From positions 1-29,838 of the forward strand of contig SVSF01000010.1 in NCBI GenBank assembly GCA_015064425.1: 29,838 nucleotides of DNA, written 5' to 3'. The first letter of the stretch is position 1; the number at the start of each line of letters is the position of its first letter. The position numbers and the translations under genes are program-made. This DNA comes from Oscillospiraceae bacterium (GTDB lineage: Bacteria > Bacillota_A > Clostridia > Oscillospirales > CAG-272). Below, piece after piece: positions 1-6,888 of this stretch. The notes below the pieces were generated by a model. The model saw nothing but the letters and a program-made list of their open reading frames with translations, made no database searches and had not been told where the DNA came from.

Positions 1-573
1 TTTCATAATATTGACGGAACAACAGTCAGCACGGAGACCCTCCATTCCATGGAGTCCGAATATTATGAGGATGAGATATCCCAAGGATTTAAAAAGCCCT
101 ATAAAGACGGATATAGTTTTGCAGCATTTATACCTAAGGAAGGAACAGATCTGTTTGAGTATATCGAATCCTTAGACGGAGAAAAGCTCGGCACTATGCT
201 TGACTCCTTTGTTAAAGCAGATGTTTCTGCAACACTTCCCTCTTTTATGTATGAATACGATATTGAGCTTTCAGATATCTTAAAAGAGCTTGGGGTTGTA
301 AGAGCTTTCAGCTCTGTAGAATCCGATCTTTCGGGAATTGGCGAACATGATGATGGAAATCTCAGTGTAAGCCGCGTTATTCACAAGACCTTTATCGAGC
401 TTACCGCAGACGGGACCCGTGCCGCAGCCGTTACCGCAGTAGAGGTAGAGTGCGAAGGAATGATCACATATGAAGATCTTAAAACAGTAGATCTTGACCG
501 GCCCTTTATCTATATGATAATAGACGATACAAACAATATCCCCGTATTCGTCGGTACTATTACGGTTCTTTAA
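1..573 (+). CDS. Serpin family protease inhibitor, C-terminal half (5' end outside window)
   Basis: The reading frame is open from base 1, so the visible 190 residues are the C-terminal part of a larger protein; whole serpins are about 370-400 residues. Serpin marks visible: the lPsF...LGVvrAF block (about nt 238-315), the IHKTFIEL strand followed by the GTRAAAVTA hinge of the reactive centre loop (nt 412-438), and the terminal RPFIYMIIDDTNNIPVFVGTI segment. Serpins trap serine or cysteine proteases by loop insertion after cleavage. The small Ala/Thr residues of the hinge are kept, which favours an inhibitory rather than non-inhibitory member. The loop between hinge and RPF is about five residues longer than in antitrypsin, so the P1 residue cannot be assigned safely; Glu/Cys/Gly lie near it. 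Location (secreted or not) cannot be seen because the N-terminus is missing. The next gene starts 12 bases after the stop, with a good ribosome binding site. Confidence 0.9.
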   Translation, partial: FHNIDGTTVSTETLHSMESEYYEDEISQGFKKPYKDGYSFAAFIPKEGTDLFEYIESLDGEKLGTMLDSFVKADVSATLPSFMYEYDIELSDILKELGVVRAFSSVESDLSGIGEHDDGNLSVSRVIHKTFIELTADGTRAAAVTAVEVECEGMITYEDLKTVDLDRPFIYMIIDDTNNIPVFVGTITVL

Positions 574-585
574 AGGAGAATAGAT

Positions 586-1101
586 ATGCACGGAAAAGAA
601 AAATGTAAGATACTGAAAGAAATAAGACGGCAGATAGCCAAAAAAAACGACATAGAGTACATTACCTCGGAATGTAAACATCAGGGCAACTGCAAGGGTA
701 CTTGTCCCAAGTGTGAAAGCGAAGTAAGATACCTTGAAAAAGAACTTGAAAAACGCCGCCTTGCAGGAAAAAGGATCGTCCTCGCAGGCATATCAGCAGC
801 TCTTGTTACCGTTACTGCATCCTGCGAATTGCCGTCATTCGGACATAATTCCGCCGAGGGAGATCTTAGCGTTGTAAGCACGGATATAGGCGGAGAACAA
901 TCTACCGAGATATTAACCAAAGAAGGTATCATGGAGATTGCAACAGAAGAAGGCGAGCTCCTTTCCGAAACAGGTGACATTTGCGAAACATTTGGAGAAG
1001 AATCCGAAATCGAGACTATTATGGGAGACATTGCCTATCCCGAAACAGAGATAGTCGGTGAGCTTCCTTTAGATACGGACGAAGAAGCAGATGGACAGTA
1101 A
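586..1101 (+). CDS. Small Cys-motif single-pass membrane protein, partner of adjacent radical SAM gene
   Basis: I do not recognise a named family. The 171-residue protein starts after an AAAGGAG site. Its basic N-terminal part holds four clustered cysteines, C30-x5-C36-x3-C40-x2-C43 (with GTCPKC), that could bind zinc or an iron-sulfur cluster. A charged helix (about 44-63) is followed by one hydrophobic segment (64-79) ending in TASC, which resembles an internal lipobox with C80. The remaining ~90 residues are very acidic (Glu/Asp/Thr/Ser-rich) and look disordered. Basic residues just before the hydrophobic stretch predict the Cys motif inside the cell and the acidic tail outside. The stop codon region overlaps the radical SAM gene by 11 bases, so the two products are probably made together and may act together. 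Function is unknown. Confidence 0.75.
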   Translation: MHGKEKCKILKEIRRQIAKKNDIEYITSECKHQGNCKGTCPKCESEVRYLEKELEKRRLAGKRIVLAGISAALVTVTASCELPSFGHNSAEGDLSVVSTDIGGEQSTEILTKEGIMEIATEEGELLSETGDICETFGEESEIETIMGDIAYPETEIVGELPLDTDEEADGQ

Positions 1102-1720
1102 CAAGACATTTAAATGCATAGGAATATCAAGGATAAGGATACCTACAGACGGTGCAGGCATAACAACACTGGTCTGCGGGTACGGGTGTCCTTTGTCCTG
1201 CAAATACTGTCTTAATCCTCAATCCTTAAGAAATGACACGCCCACACGCCTTTACAGTCCGACAGATCTTTATAAAGAACTGCTTATCGACGATCTGTAT
1301 TTTGTGGCAAGCGACGGAGGAGTATGCTTCGGAGGTGGTGAGCCTCTCTTACAATACGAATTCATAACGGAGTTTGCAAAACTCATAAACGGCAGATGGA
1401 AGATATATATTGAAAGCTCCCTCAACGTTCCGAAGGAGAACGTCAAGGCTCTCATAGGAGCAGTTGACGGATGGATAGTAGATATAAAAGATACAGACCC
1501 GCTTATATACAAAAGCTATACGGGATGCGGTAACGAAAAAGTGATGGAAAACTTAAAGTTTCTCATAAGTTCAGGAAGGTCCGATATTATAAAGGCAAGA
1601 ATCCCTCTCATTCCCGAATATAATACAGAGGAAAACTGTGACAAAAGCGAAAAGCTTTTGCGGGAAATGGGGATAAATGATATAGACAGATTCACCTATA
1701 AAACAAATATCTGCAAATAG
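1091..1720 (+). CDS. Radical SAM protein, pyruvate formate-lyase-activase-like (COG1180 type)
   Basis: The 209-residue protein has the radical SAM cluster motif C33-x3-C37-x2-C40 (CPLSCKYC) and the SAM-binding GGGEP motif at 81-85 followed by LLQ, as in glycyl-radical-enzyme activases. It would bind one [4Fe-4S] cluster and cleave S-adenosylmethionine to a 5'-deoxyadenosyl radical. It lacks the extra ferredoxin-like cysteines of many glycyl radical activases and is shorter than PflA (about 245 residues or more), so it is a minimal core. No glycyl radical enzyme is encoded nearby. It overlaps the preceding Cys-motif gene by 11 bases, and that protein or the serpin are the only visible candidate partners. 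The 3' end runs into a terminator that uses the last codons as its 5' arm. Substrate unknown. Confidence 0.88.
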   Translation: MDSNKTFKCIGISRIRIPTDGAGITTLVCGYGCPLSCKYCLNPQSLRNDTPTRLYSPTDLYKELLIDDLYFVASDGGVCFGGGEPLLQYEFITEFAKLINGRWKIYIESSLNVPKENVKALIGAVDGWIVDIKDTDPLIYKSYTGCGNEKVMENLKFLISSGRSDIIKARIPLIPEYNTEENCDKSEKLLREMGINDIDRFTYKTNICK

Positions 1721-1749
1721 TTTCATACTGTTTGCAGATATTTTTCTTT
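1707..1749 (+). terminator. Intrinsic terminator of the serpin/radical SAM operon
   Basis: Perfect 11-bp stem, ATATCTGCAAA (1707-1717) with TTTGCAGATAT (1731-1741), followed directly by a T-rich tract. The 5' arm lies in the last codons of the radical SAM gene. Confidence 0.88.
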
Positions 1750-1775
1750 ACACCCTCTCTCATTTGTGCTATAAT
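1747..1775 (+). promoter_or_regulatory. SigA-type promoter for tRNA-Arg
   Basis: TTTACA at 1747-1752, a 17-base spacer and a consensus TATAAT at 1770-1775. The tRNA begins 15 bases after the -10 box, giving a short leader. The -35 box sits in the T-tract of the preceding terminator. Confidence 0.85.
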
Positions 1776-1790
1776 ACCGTTTAGATATTT

Positions 1791-1867
1791 CCGCCTTTAG
1801 CTCAGCTGGATAGAGTACCAGATTCCGATTCTGGGTGCCGCAGGTTCGAATCCTGTAGGGCGGGCCA
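1791..1867 (+). tRNA. tRNA-Arg (anticodon CCG)
   Basis: Full cloverleaf: 7-bp acceptor stem (CCGCCTT with AGGGCGG), D stem GCTC/GAGT, anticodon stem CCAGA/TCTGG with loop TTCCGAT giving anticodon CCG (reads CGG), five-base variable loop, T stem GCAGG/CCTGT with TTCGAAT loop, discriminator G and encoded CCA. Length 77 with CCA. Confidence 0.95.
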
Positions 1868-1868
1868 A

Positions 1869-1903
1869 AAAGCGACGTGTTTCCGCACGCCGCTTTTATA
1901 TTT
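1869..1903 (+). terminator. Terminator after tRNA-Arg, probably bidirectional
   Basis: AAAGCGACGTG (1869-1879) pairs with CACGCCGCTTT (1886-1896) with one mismatch; T-rich sequence follows. Read on the minus strand the same hairpin is followed by TTTTTGG, so it can also end the converging phosphotransferase transcript that stops at 1911. Confidence 0.75.
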
Positions 1904-1910
1904 GAATATG

Positions 1911-2882
1911 TCATTTCATCATTTGGAAAGCGGTCTCTTTTTCATAGAGATAGTTCGCCTTATTGGGATTTACGTGGAACCAGTAAAATGCATCGTTAAG
2001 ATGAGCGTACAGACGGTACAGATCTTGCCTTTCAGGGCAGCTTTTTCTTTCTCCGTACCCTTCCAGAAAATCCTCATTATCCATCCAGGGGAAAAGAAAA
2101 TCTTTCTCCGTATCCCCAAACATAGCTCCGCCCGCATCTATAAATGCGCCTATCTCTGCCCCGTTTTCTCCATCCTTTAAAAGGATATTACCTGCCCAGA
2201 GATCATTATGTACCAAACAGAAATTCTTCACCTCGTCCAGAAGCGACGTCCGTTCATCAAAATAGCGTTCTGCCGCTTTGATCTCATCCTTCGTAAAAGC
2301 GCCGAATTCTTCTGCCACTCTTGACCAACGAGCAACGTCATCCTTGAAGCACTCGGACCAGGTATTATATTCTATTCCTCTCAGTTTCAAAGCTATCATT
2401 CCGCATTTTTCAGAGCTTATACTGTGAAACTTTTTTAAAAGCTTGCCGAGTTCGAAATAAAGTCTCTTCATTTCTTCTTTCGTACCGCAATAATCCGACA
2501 AGGCGCCTTTCGGAAAATACTCCGCAAACATATGATCACAAGGGTAGAATTCCCTTCCCGTATCTACGTACACCATATCCATAGTAGGAATTCCCGCTTC
2601 GGCACACTTAGAATACACGTATTTTTCACTGTTCATCTGATCAAATTCAAAGCCGTACATTGCCATAGCGTGTCTGCCAACGTACGGAGGTGACATACGA
2701 AATATCATATCTTTATGAAATTTCATATCGGGATACAAAGGGGGTCTTTCATCAAAGCTCAGCTTGTAAAGTACATTATTGTCTCCGCCTCTCATTCTCT
2801 CGTAAGAAGGCACTGCACCAAAAGCATGCATCATTATATCCCTTATATCTTTTTCGGGAAAAGCATAATTATTTCCTGCCAT
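1911..2882 (-). CDS. Phosphotransferase of the APH/choline kinase fold
   Basis: The 323-residue protein carries the kinase catalytic loop LVHNDLWAGNILL (H225, D227, N232) and a metal-binding segment FIDAGGAMFGDTEKD in the place of the usual DxE/DFG-like motif (D249). An N-terminal GGDNNVLYKL block fits the nucleotide-binding lobe. These are features of the aminoglycoside phosphotransferase/choline kinase superfamily, which transfer ATP phosphate to small hydroxylated molecules. Nothing in the sequence fixes the substrate, so antibiotic resistance should not be assumed; small metabolites are equally likely. The start is supported by GAGGAG nine bases upstream and by a minus-strand promoter 29 bases beyond. 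It diverges from the MFS transporter gene and converges on the tRNA. Confidence 0.8.
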   Translation of the reverse strand: MAGNNYAFPEKDIRDIMMHAFGAVPSYERMRGGDNNVLYKLSFDERPPLYPDMKFHKDMIFRMSPPYVGRHAMAMYGFEFDQMNSEKYVYSKCAEAGIPTMDMVYVDTGREFYPCDHMFAEYFPKGALSDYCGTKEEMKRLYFELGKLLKKFHSISSEKCGMIALKLRGIEYNTWSECFKDDVARWSRVAEEFGAFTKDEIKAAERYFDERTSLLDEVKNFCLVHNDLWAGNILLKDGENGAEIGAFIDAGGAMFGDTEKDFLFPWMDNEDFLEGYGERKSCPERQDLYRLYAHLNDAFYWFHVNPNKANYLYEKETAFQMMK

Positions 2883-2910
2883 TTTAAATACTCCTCTGAT
2901 ATTTTACATT

Positions 2911-2939
2911 AGTATAAAATAAATTTTCAATGAAATCAA
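2911..2939 (-). promoter_or_regulatory. Promoter for the APH-fold phosphotransferase gene
   Basis: On the minus strand TTGATT (2939-2934), 17-base spacer and TATACT (2916-2911). The -35 box lies only about 9 bases from the -35 box of the divergent transporter promoter, so one regulator could act on both. Confidence 0.72.
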
Positions 2940-2947
2940 TAATATCG

Positions 2948-2976
2948 TTGAATTTATTATCTATGAATGATATAAT
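2948..2976 (+). promoter_or_regulatory. Promoter for the MFS transporter/PHP genes
   Basis: TTGAAT (2948-2953), 17-base spacer and consensus TATAAT (2971-2976), about 50 bases ahead of the transporter start codon. Confidence 0.8.
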
Positions 2977-3028
2977 TATCCGGGCTGGTTATTTTTCTGA
3001 TTATGTAAATAAGGGTTGAGATAGCGAT

Positions 3029-4189
3029 ATGTTTGCTTTTTTACTTACAATTATATACATTTGCTTTATAAGTCTTGGTCTTCCCGATTCCCTGCTCGGG
3101 TCCGCCTGGCCGGTACTTCATAACGATATTGGTGTTCCCGTATCGTTTGCGGGAATAATTTCAATGACGATAATGGTAAATACTATTATATCCAGTTTTT
3201 TCAGCGACAGGCTCACAAAGCGTTTCGGCGCCGGAAAGCTTACTGCCGTAAGCATAGCACTTACCGCAGCAGCTCTGTTCGGATTTTCTGTAAGCAGCAA
3301 ATTCTGGATGCTTATTATATGGGCTATTCCCTACGGTCTCGGTGCAGGTGCCGTAGATGCGGTCCTTAACAACTACGTTGCCTTGCATTTCAAAGCACAG
3401 CATATGAGTTGGCTTCATTGCTGTTGGGGCATAGGAGCTTCCGTAAGCCCCTATATTATGAGCTTTGCATTGGTACACCTCAATAACTGGAACAAAGGAT
3501 ATCTCATAGTTTCATTAATACAGATAGTATTGTCGGTACTCGTATTCTTAAGCATTCCGTTGTGGAAGAAAGCAACAGATGATGAAGACGGAGAAGAAAG
3601 CGGAGCTCCGCTGAAACTTAAAGAAATATTAGCTGCCAAAGGCACCGTTTCCTGCCTGTTTACTTTCTTCGGATACTGCGCGCTTGAGCTCAGTACCTCT
3701 CTGTGGGCAAGCAGCTATCTTGTACAAAACAGAGGAATATCTATTGAAACTGCCTCGGCTTTTGCCAGTCTGTTCTATATAGGTATAACTTTTGGCAGAG
3801 GGATAAACGGATTTCTTGCCATGAGATTCAGTGACCGTACGCTTATACGGGTTGGATGCATCATAATTTTGTCAGGCATACTTTTATTCTTGCTCCCTGT
3901 TCCTTCTGTGTTTGTACTCGCAGGATTTATTATAATCGGACTGGGCTGTGCACCAATATACCCCTGCATCATACATATGACGCCCGAAGTATTCGGCAAG
4001 GAAAGATCTCAAGCAATGATAGGAATTGAGATGGCATTTGCATATATCGGTTTTTGCATTATGCCTCCTCTCTCTGGCTTTTTGGCGGAAACTTTCTCCA
4101 TAGCTTTATTCCCCTATTATATACTTGCTCTTCTCGTGCTTATGTCTCTTATGCACGAGGTAATGGTAAAAAGATCCTCTCGGAGATAA
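3029..4189 (+). CDS. MFS transporter
   Basis: A 386-residue, very hydrophobic protein with about twelve membrane segments in two halves, split by a hydrophilic charged stretch near residues 184-200 (KKATDDEDGEESG). The cytoplasmic loop SDRLTKRFGAGKL after the second segment matches the MFS loop 2-3 signature, and LHCCWGIGASVSPYIM in the fifth segment recalls the FucP-like/sugar-permease branch. It would move a small solute by ion-coupled transport; the substrate cannot be read from the sequence. The ribosome binding site is weak (AAGGGTTGAG). The PHP phosphoesterase gene follows after 27 bases without a terminator, so the two are probably co-transcribed. Confidence 0.85.
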   Translation: MFAFLLTIIYICFISLGLPDSLLGSAWPVLHNDIGVPVSFAGIISMTIMVNTIISSFFSDRLTKRFGAGKLTAVSIALTAAALFGFSVSSKFWMLIIWAIPYGLGAGAVDAVLNNYVALHFKAQHMSWLHCCWGIGASVSPYIMSFALVHLNNWNKGYLIVSLIQIVLSVLVFLSIPLWKKATDDEDGEESGAPLKLKEILAAKGTVSCLFTFFGYCALELSTSLWASSYLVQNRGISIETASAFASLFYIGITFGRGINGFLAMRFSDRTLIRVGCIIILSGILLFLLPVPSVFVLAGFIIIGLGCAPIYPCIIHMTPEVFGKERSQAMIGIEMAFAYIGFCIMPPLSGFLAETFSIALFPYYILALLVLMSLMHEVMVKRSSRR

Positions 4190-4216
4190 ACATAACAACA
4201 GAAAAGGATAGAAAAA

Positions 4217-4936
4217 ATGTTAGTAGATATGCATTCCCACAGCTCAGGAATAAGCCGTTGCTGCCGTATAACTGCAGCAGAAGCGATCAAAACTGCAAAA
4301 GAATACGGCATAGATGCTCTGGTTCTTACCAACCATTATCAGAAATGCTATCTGGAAGACGGAGATGCTCTTGCCTTCGCCAACAAATACGCAGACGAAT
4401 TTAAAAACGCCAGAGTATACGCCGAAACATCAGACTTCAAACTGTTTTTTGGAATAGAAGTTACAATGGAGCTTTACGGAGGCACTCATATTCTTATATA
4501 CGGAACAAAAGAAGACTTCGTCGTAAAATACCCTATGATCTACAATATGTCTCTCGAGGAACTTTATAATCTCGTTAAAGCAGAAGGCGGAACGCTGGTT
4601 CAGGCTCACCCATTCAGAAACGGAAGTAAGCTTCTCGATACAAGGTATCTTGACGGAGTCGAGATAAACTGCCATCCCATTTATGGGAATTCATATTCCA
4701 AAGAAATGATCAACATTGCAAAGAAAAAAGGGCTTTATATCACCTGTGGAGGGGATTACCATGCAGATACATATCGCCCTGTATGCGGAACCTATCTGCC
4801 TGACGGTATCGAAACGGAGAAGGATATTGCAGATTATCTTCTTGATAATTGCTTTACGAACATACGTGTTCACGAGCCGAACGATAAGCGTTACTACGAC
4901 TACCTTTTTACAAACGGACTGCCCTTCAAAACATAA
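4217..4936 (+). CDS. PHP-domain phosphoesterase
   Basis: The 239-residue protein shows the metal-binding motifs of the polymerase and histidinol phosphatase (PHP) family: DMHSHSS with H6 and H8 at the N-terminus, LTNH with H40, the E81 region, AHPFR with H131, and GGDYHAD with D180 and H182 near the C-terminus. PHP enzymes use a two- or three-metal site to hydrolyse phosphomonoesters, cyclic phosphates or phosphate groups of nucleotides and histidinol phosphate. It stands alone, not fused to a polymerase. AAAGGAT precedes the start. It follows the MFS gene in the same direction and ends ahead of a terminator. Substrate unknown. Confidence 0.85.
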   Translation: MLVDMHSHSSGISRCCRITAAEAIKTAKEYGIDALVLTNHYQKCYLEDGDALAFANKYADEFKNARVYAETSDFKLFFGIEVTMELYGGTHILIYGTKEDFVVKYPMIYNMSLEELYNLVKAEGGTLVQAHPFRNGSKLLDTRYLDGVEINCHPIYGNSYSKEMINIAKKKGLYITCGGDYHADTYRPVCGTYLPDGIETEKDIADYLLDNCFTNIRVHEPNDKRYYDYLFTNGLPFKT

Positions 4937-4990
4937 GTTCGGTCATTGCAAAAACGGTTTTTGACACATATTTTAATACTTACAAAAAAG

Positions 4991-5016
4991 TCTGCTTCAA
5001 AAGCAGATTTTTTTTC
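4991..5016 (+). terminator. Terminator after the PHP gene
   Basis: TCTGCTT (4991-4997), three-base loop, AAGCAGA (5001-5007), then a run of nine T. Confidence 0.85.
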
Positions 5017-5045
5017 TTATTTCACAACTTTTTAGTCCAAAAATA

Positions 5046-5074
5046 TTGACAAAATATCAATTTAATGGTGTAAT
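5046..5074 (+). promoter_or_regulatory. Promoter of the deoC sugar operon
   Basis: Consensus TTGACA (5046-5051), 17-base spacer and TGTAAT (5069-5074); a second possible -10, TATAAC, lies at 5075-5080. The leader to deoC is about 60 bases. Confidence 0.72.
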
Positions 5075-5091
5075 TATAACAGTGATATAAA

Positions 5092-5121
5092 TATATAACA
5101 TTTAACCAACATAGTTATATA
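5092..5121. repeat. Inverted repeat in the deoC leader (possible operator)
   Basis: TATATAAC (5092-5099) and GTTATATA (5114-5121) form perfect 8-base arms 14 bases apart, between the predicted start site and the ribosome binding site. The region is AT-rich, so chance is possible. Confidence 0.35.
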
Positions 5122-5140
5122 AAACAAAGGAGACTTCACT

Positions 5141-5818
5141 ATGAATATGTCAAAGCAAGAATTTAATAAGATATTTGACCATACCATACTTAAGGCCCCC
5201 ACTACAGAGTCTGACCTTAAGGCTCTTTGCGATGATGCAATAGAATATGGCTTCTGCTCTGTAGCGGTCAATACGGGGATGGTCAAGGCTTGTGCGGAAT
5301 TTTTAAAAGGCAGCGGAGTTGTTGTTGACGCCGCAGTAGGTTTTCCTCTCGGTATAACGACCGTTGAGTGCAAACTTTTTGAGGCTGAACAAGCCATTCG
5401 CAACGGTGCGGGAGAAATTGACTACGTTATAAACGTAGGTAAGATAAAGGAAGGCAACAGAGCTTATATAAAAGATGAGATGGAGCGCATCGTGGCTCTC
5501 TGCCGTAAAGAAGGAGTTATCTCAAAAGTGATCTTTGAAAACTGCTACCTTACGGACGAAGAAAAGATCGCTCTATGCGAGATAGCCAAAGAAGTAAGAC
5601 CCGACTTTATCAAGACTTCTACGGGATTCGGACCCTCTTCCGCTACCGTGGAAGACGTGAAGCTCATGAAAGAACACGTTGGCGAGGGCGTTAAAGTAAA
5701 GGCTGCCGGCGGTGTAAGAGACCTTAAAAGCTGCATTGCTATGCTTGAAGCGGGCGCCGAGCGCATCGGTTGCAGTTGCAGCAAAGCAATAGCTGAAGAA
5801 TATAAAGCAAGTTTATAA
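5141..5818 (+). CDS. deoC: Deoxyribose-phosphate aldolase
   Basis: DeoC reversibly cleaves 2-deoxy-D-ribose 5-phosphate to acetaldehyde and glyceraldehyde 3-phosphate through a lysine Schiff base in a TIM barrel. The 225-residue length is typical. Catalytic features are visible: Schiff-base lysine K158 in DFIKTSTGF, the second active-site lysine K187 in VKAAGGVR, and D94 in EIDYVINVG. AAAGGAG lies before the ATG. It leads a four-gene operon with a zinc dehydrogenase, an FGGY kinase and an SMP-30 lactonase rather than the usual deoD/deoB/deoA nucleoside genes, so it may serve a sugar or sugar-acid route instead of, or beside, nucleoside salvage. DeoC chemistry is near certain; its physiological substrate is not. 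Confidence 0.95.
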   Translation: MNMSKQEFNKIFDHTILKAPTTESDLKALCDDAIEYGFCSVAVNTGMVKACAEFLKGSGVVVDAAVGFPLGITTVECKLFEAEQAIRNGAGEIDYVINVGKIKEGNRAYIKDEMERIVALCRKEGVISKVIFENCYLTDEEKIALCEIAKEVRPDFIKTSTGFGPSSATVEDVKLMKEHVGEGVKVKAAGGVRDLKSCIAMLEAGAERIGCSCSKAIAEEYKASL

Positions 5819-5846
5819 AATAAAAATACCGAAAGGAAATACTGAA

Positions 5847-6872
5847 ATGAAAAGTTACGTAGTTTATGCAGACCAAACATGTAAGATCGAAGAAATGCCT
5901 ATGCCCACATACGGCGAGTATGATTGCCTCGTAAAGATCGAAAGCTGCGGCGTTTGTAACGGTACAGACACAAAGATCATCCACGGCGATTTCAAGGGTA
6001 TAGATCAGTATCCTGTAGTTCTCGGACACGAAGGCGTTGGAAGAGTTGTTGAAAAAGGCAGCAAGGTTACAAACTTTGAGATCGGTGACCTCGTGCTTAT
6101 GCCCTATTGGTCAGATGTTCCCGAAGGATACTCCAGCGGTTGGGGAACGTATTCCGAATATAACATAATCACAGACGCGTATGCTCAGGAAAAAGACGGC
6201 ATTATTCCCGCAGAATTCTCATACGGTCAGAGAAAGCTTCCCGCCGACTTTGATCCCGTAAGCTCCGCTATGATCATCACCTTCAGAGAAGTTCTCTCGA
6301 CAATGAAGAGATTCGGTTTTGAAGCAAACAAGAGCCTTGTTGTTCTTGGTCTCGGTCCTGTAGGACTCAGCTTCGTTCAGTTTGCAAAGCTCACAGGTAT
6401 GGGCCCCATTATCGCTATTGATATTGATGACGGTAAGCTTGAGCTCGCTAAGAAGCGCGGTGCAGATATGGTTATCAACAGCAAGAATGAAGATATCGTT
6501 TCCAAGGTTCGCAGTCTCTGCCCCGATGGAGTTGACTTTGCTCTCGATGCAGTAGGTGTATCCAGCTTTATCAATACCGCTCTCGAGCTTATCAAGCCCG
6601 ATGCAAAGGTATGCGTATACGGTATCTCCGCTAATATGACTCAGCTCGTTGACTGGAGCAAGTGCCCCTACAACTGGACACTCCACTTCCATCAGTTCCC
6701 CTCTAAGAAGGCTGAATCCGAAGCACACGATCAGATAGTAAGCTGGATCCAGCTCGGTATCCTCGATCCCGCAGACTACGTATCTCACGTATACGATTTT
6801 GCAGATATCGATAAAGCATTTGATAATATAAAGAATCGTGTTCCCACCATGAAAATGGTAATTAAATTCTGA
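5847..6872 (+). CDS. Zinc-dependent medium-chain dehydrogenase (GroES/Rossmann)
   Basis: The 341-residue protein is a medium-chain alcohol dehydrogenase. The GroES-like N-terminal part shows catalytic-zinc ligands C37 (CGVCNGTD) and H61-E62 (VLGHEG); the four-cysteine structural zinc loop of classic alcohol dehydrogenases is absent. The Rossmann part has GLGPVG at 168-173 and acidic residues after the second strand (IDID, 191-194), which favours NAD over NADP. Relatives oxidise polyols, sugars or threonine. It starts 28 bases after deoC with GAAAGGAA before the ATG. In context it probably oxidises a polyol or sugar that is then opened by the lactonase or phosphorylated by the kinase of the same operon. 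Codon use is strongly biased, which suggests high expression. Confidence 0.9.
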   Translation: MKSYVVYADQTCKIEEMPMPTYGEYDCLVKIESCGVCNGTDTKIIHGDFKGIDQYPVVLGHEGVGRVVEKGSKVTNFEIGDLVLMPYWSDVPEGYSSGWGTYSEYNIITDAYAQEKDGIIPAEFSYGQRKLPADFDPVSSAMIITFREVLSTMKRFGFEANKSLVVLGLGPVGLSFVQFAKLTGMGPIIAIDIDDGKLELAKKRGADMVINSKNEDIVSKVRSLCPDGVDFALDAVGVSSFINTALELIKPDAKVCVYGISANMTQLVDWSKCPYNWTLHFHQFPSKKAESEAHDQIVSWIQLGILDPADYVSHVYDFADIDKAFDNIKNRVPTMKMVIKF

Positions 6873-6888
6873 TTAAAAGGTAAAAGCT

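Noticed and set aside
1723..1914. Minus-strand 63-codon frame with the sequence GPPYRIRTCGTQNRN
   Set aside because: It is the antisense translation of tRNA-Arg, a common false protein call.
1911..2882. Aminoglycoside resistance gene
   Set aside because: Only the general APH/choline-kinase fold is visible; nothing links it to antibiotics, so it is called a phosphotransferase of unknown substrate.
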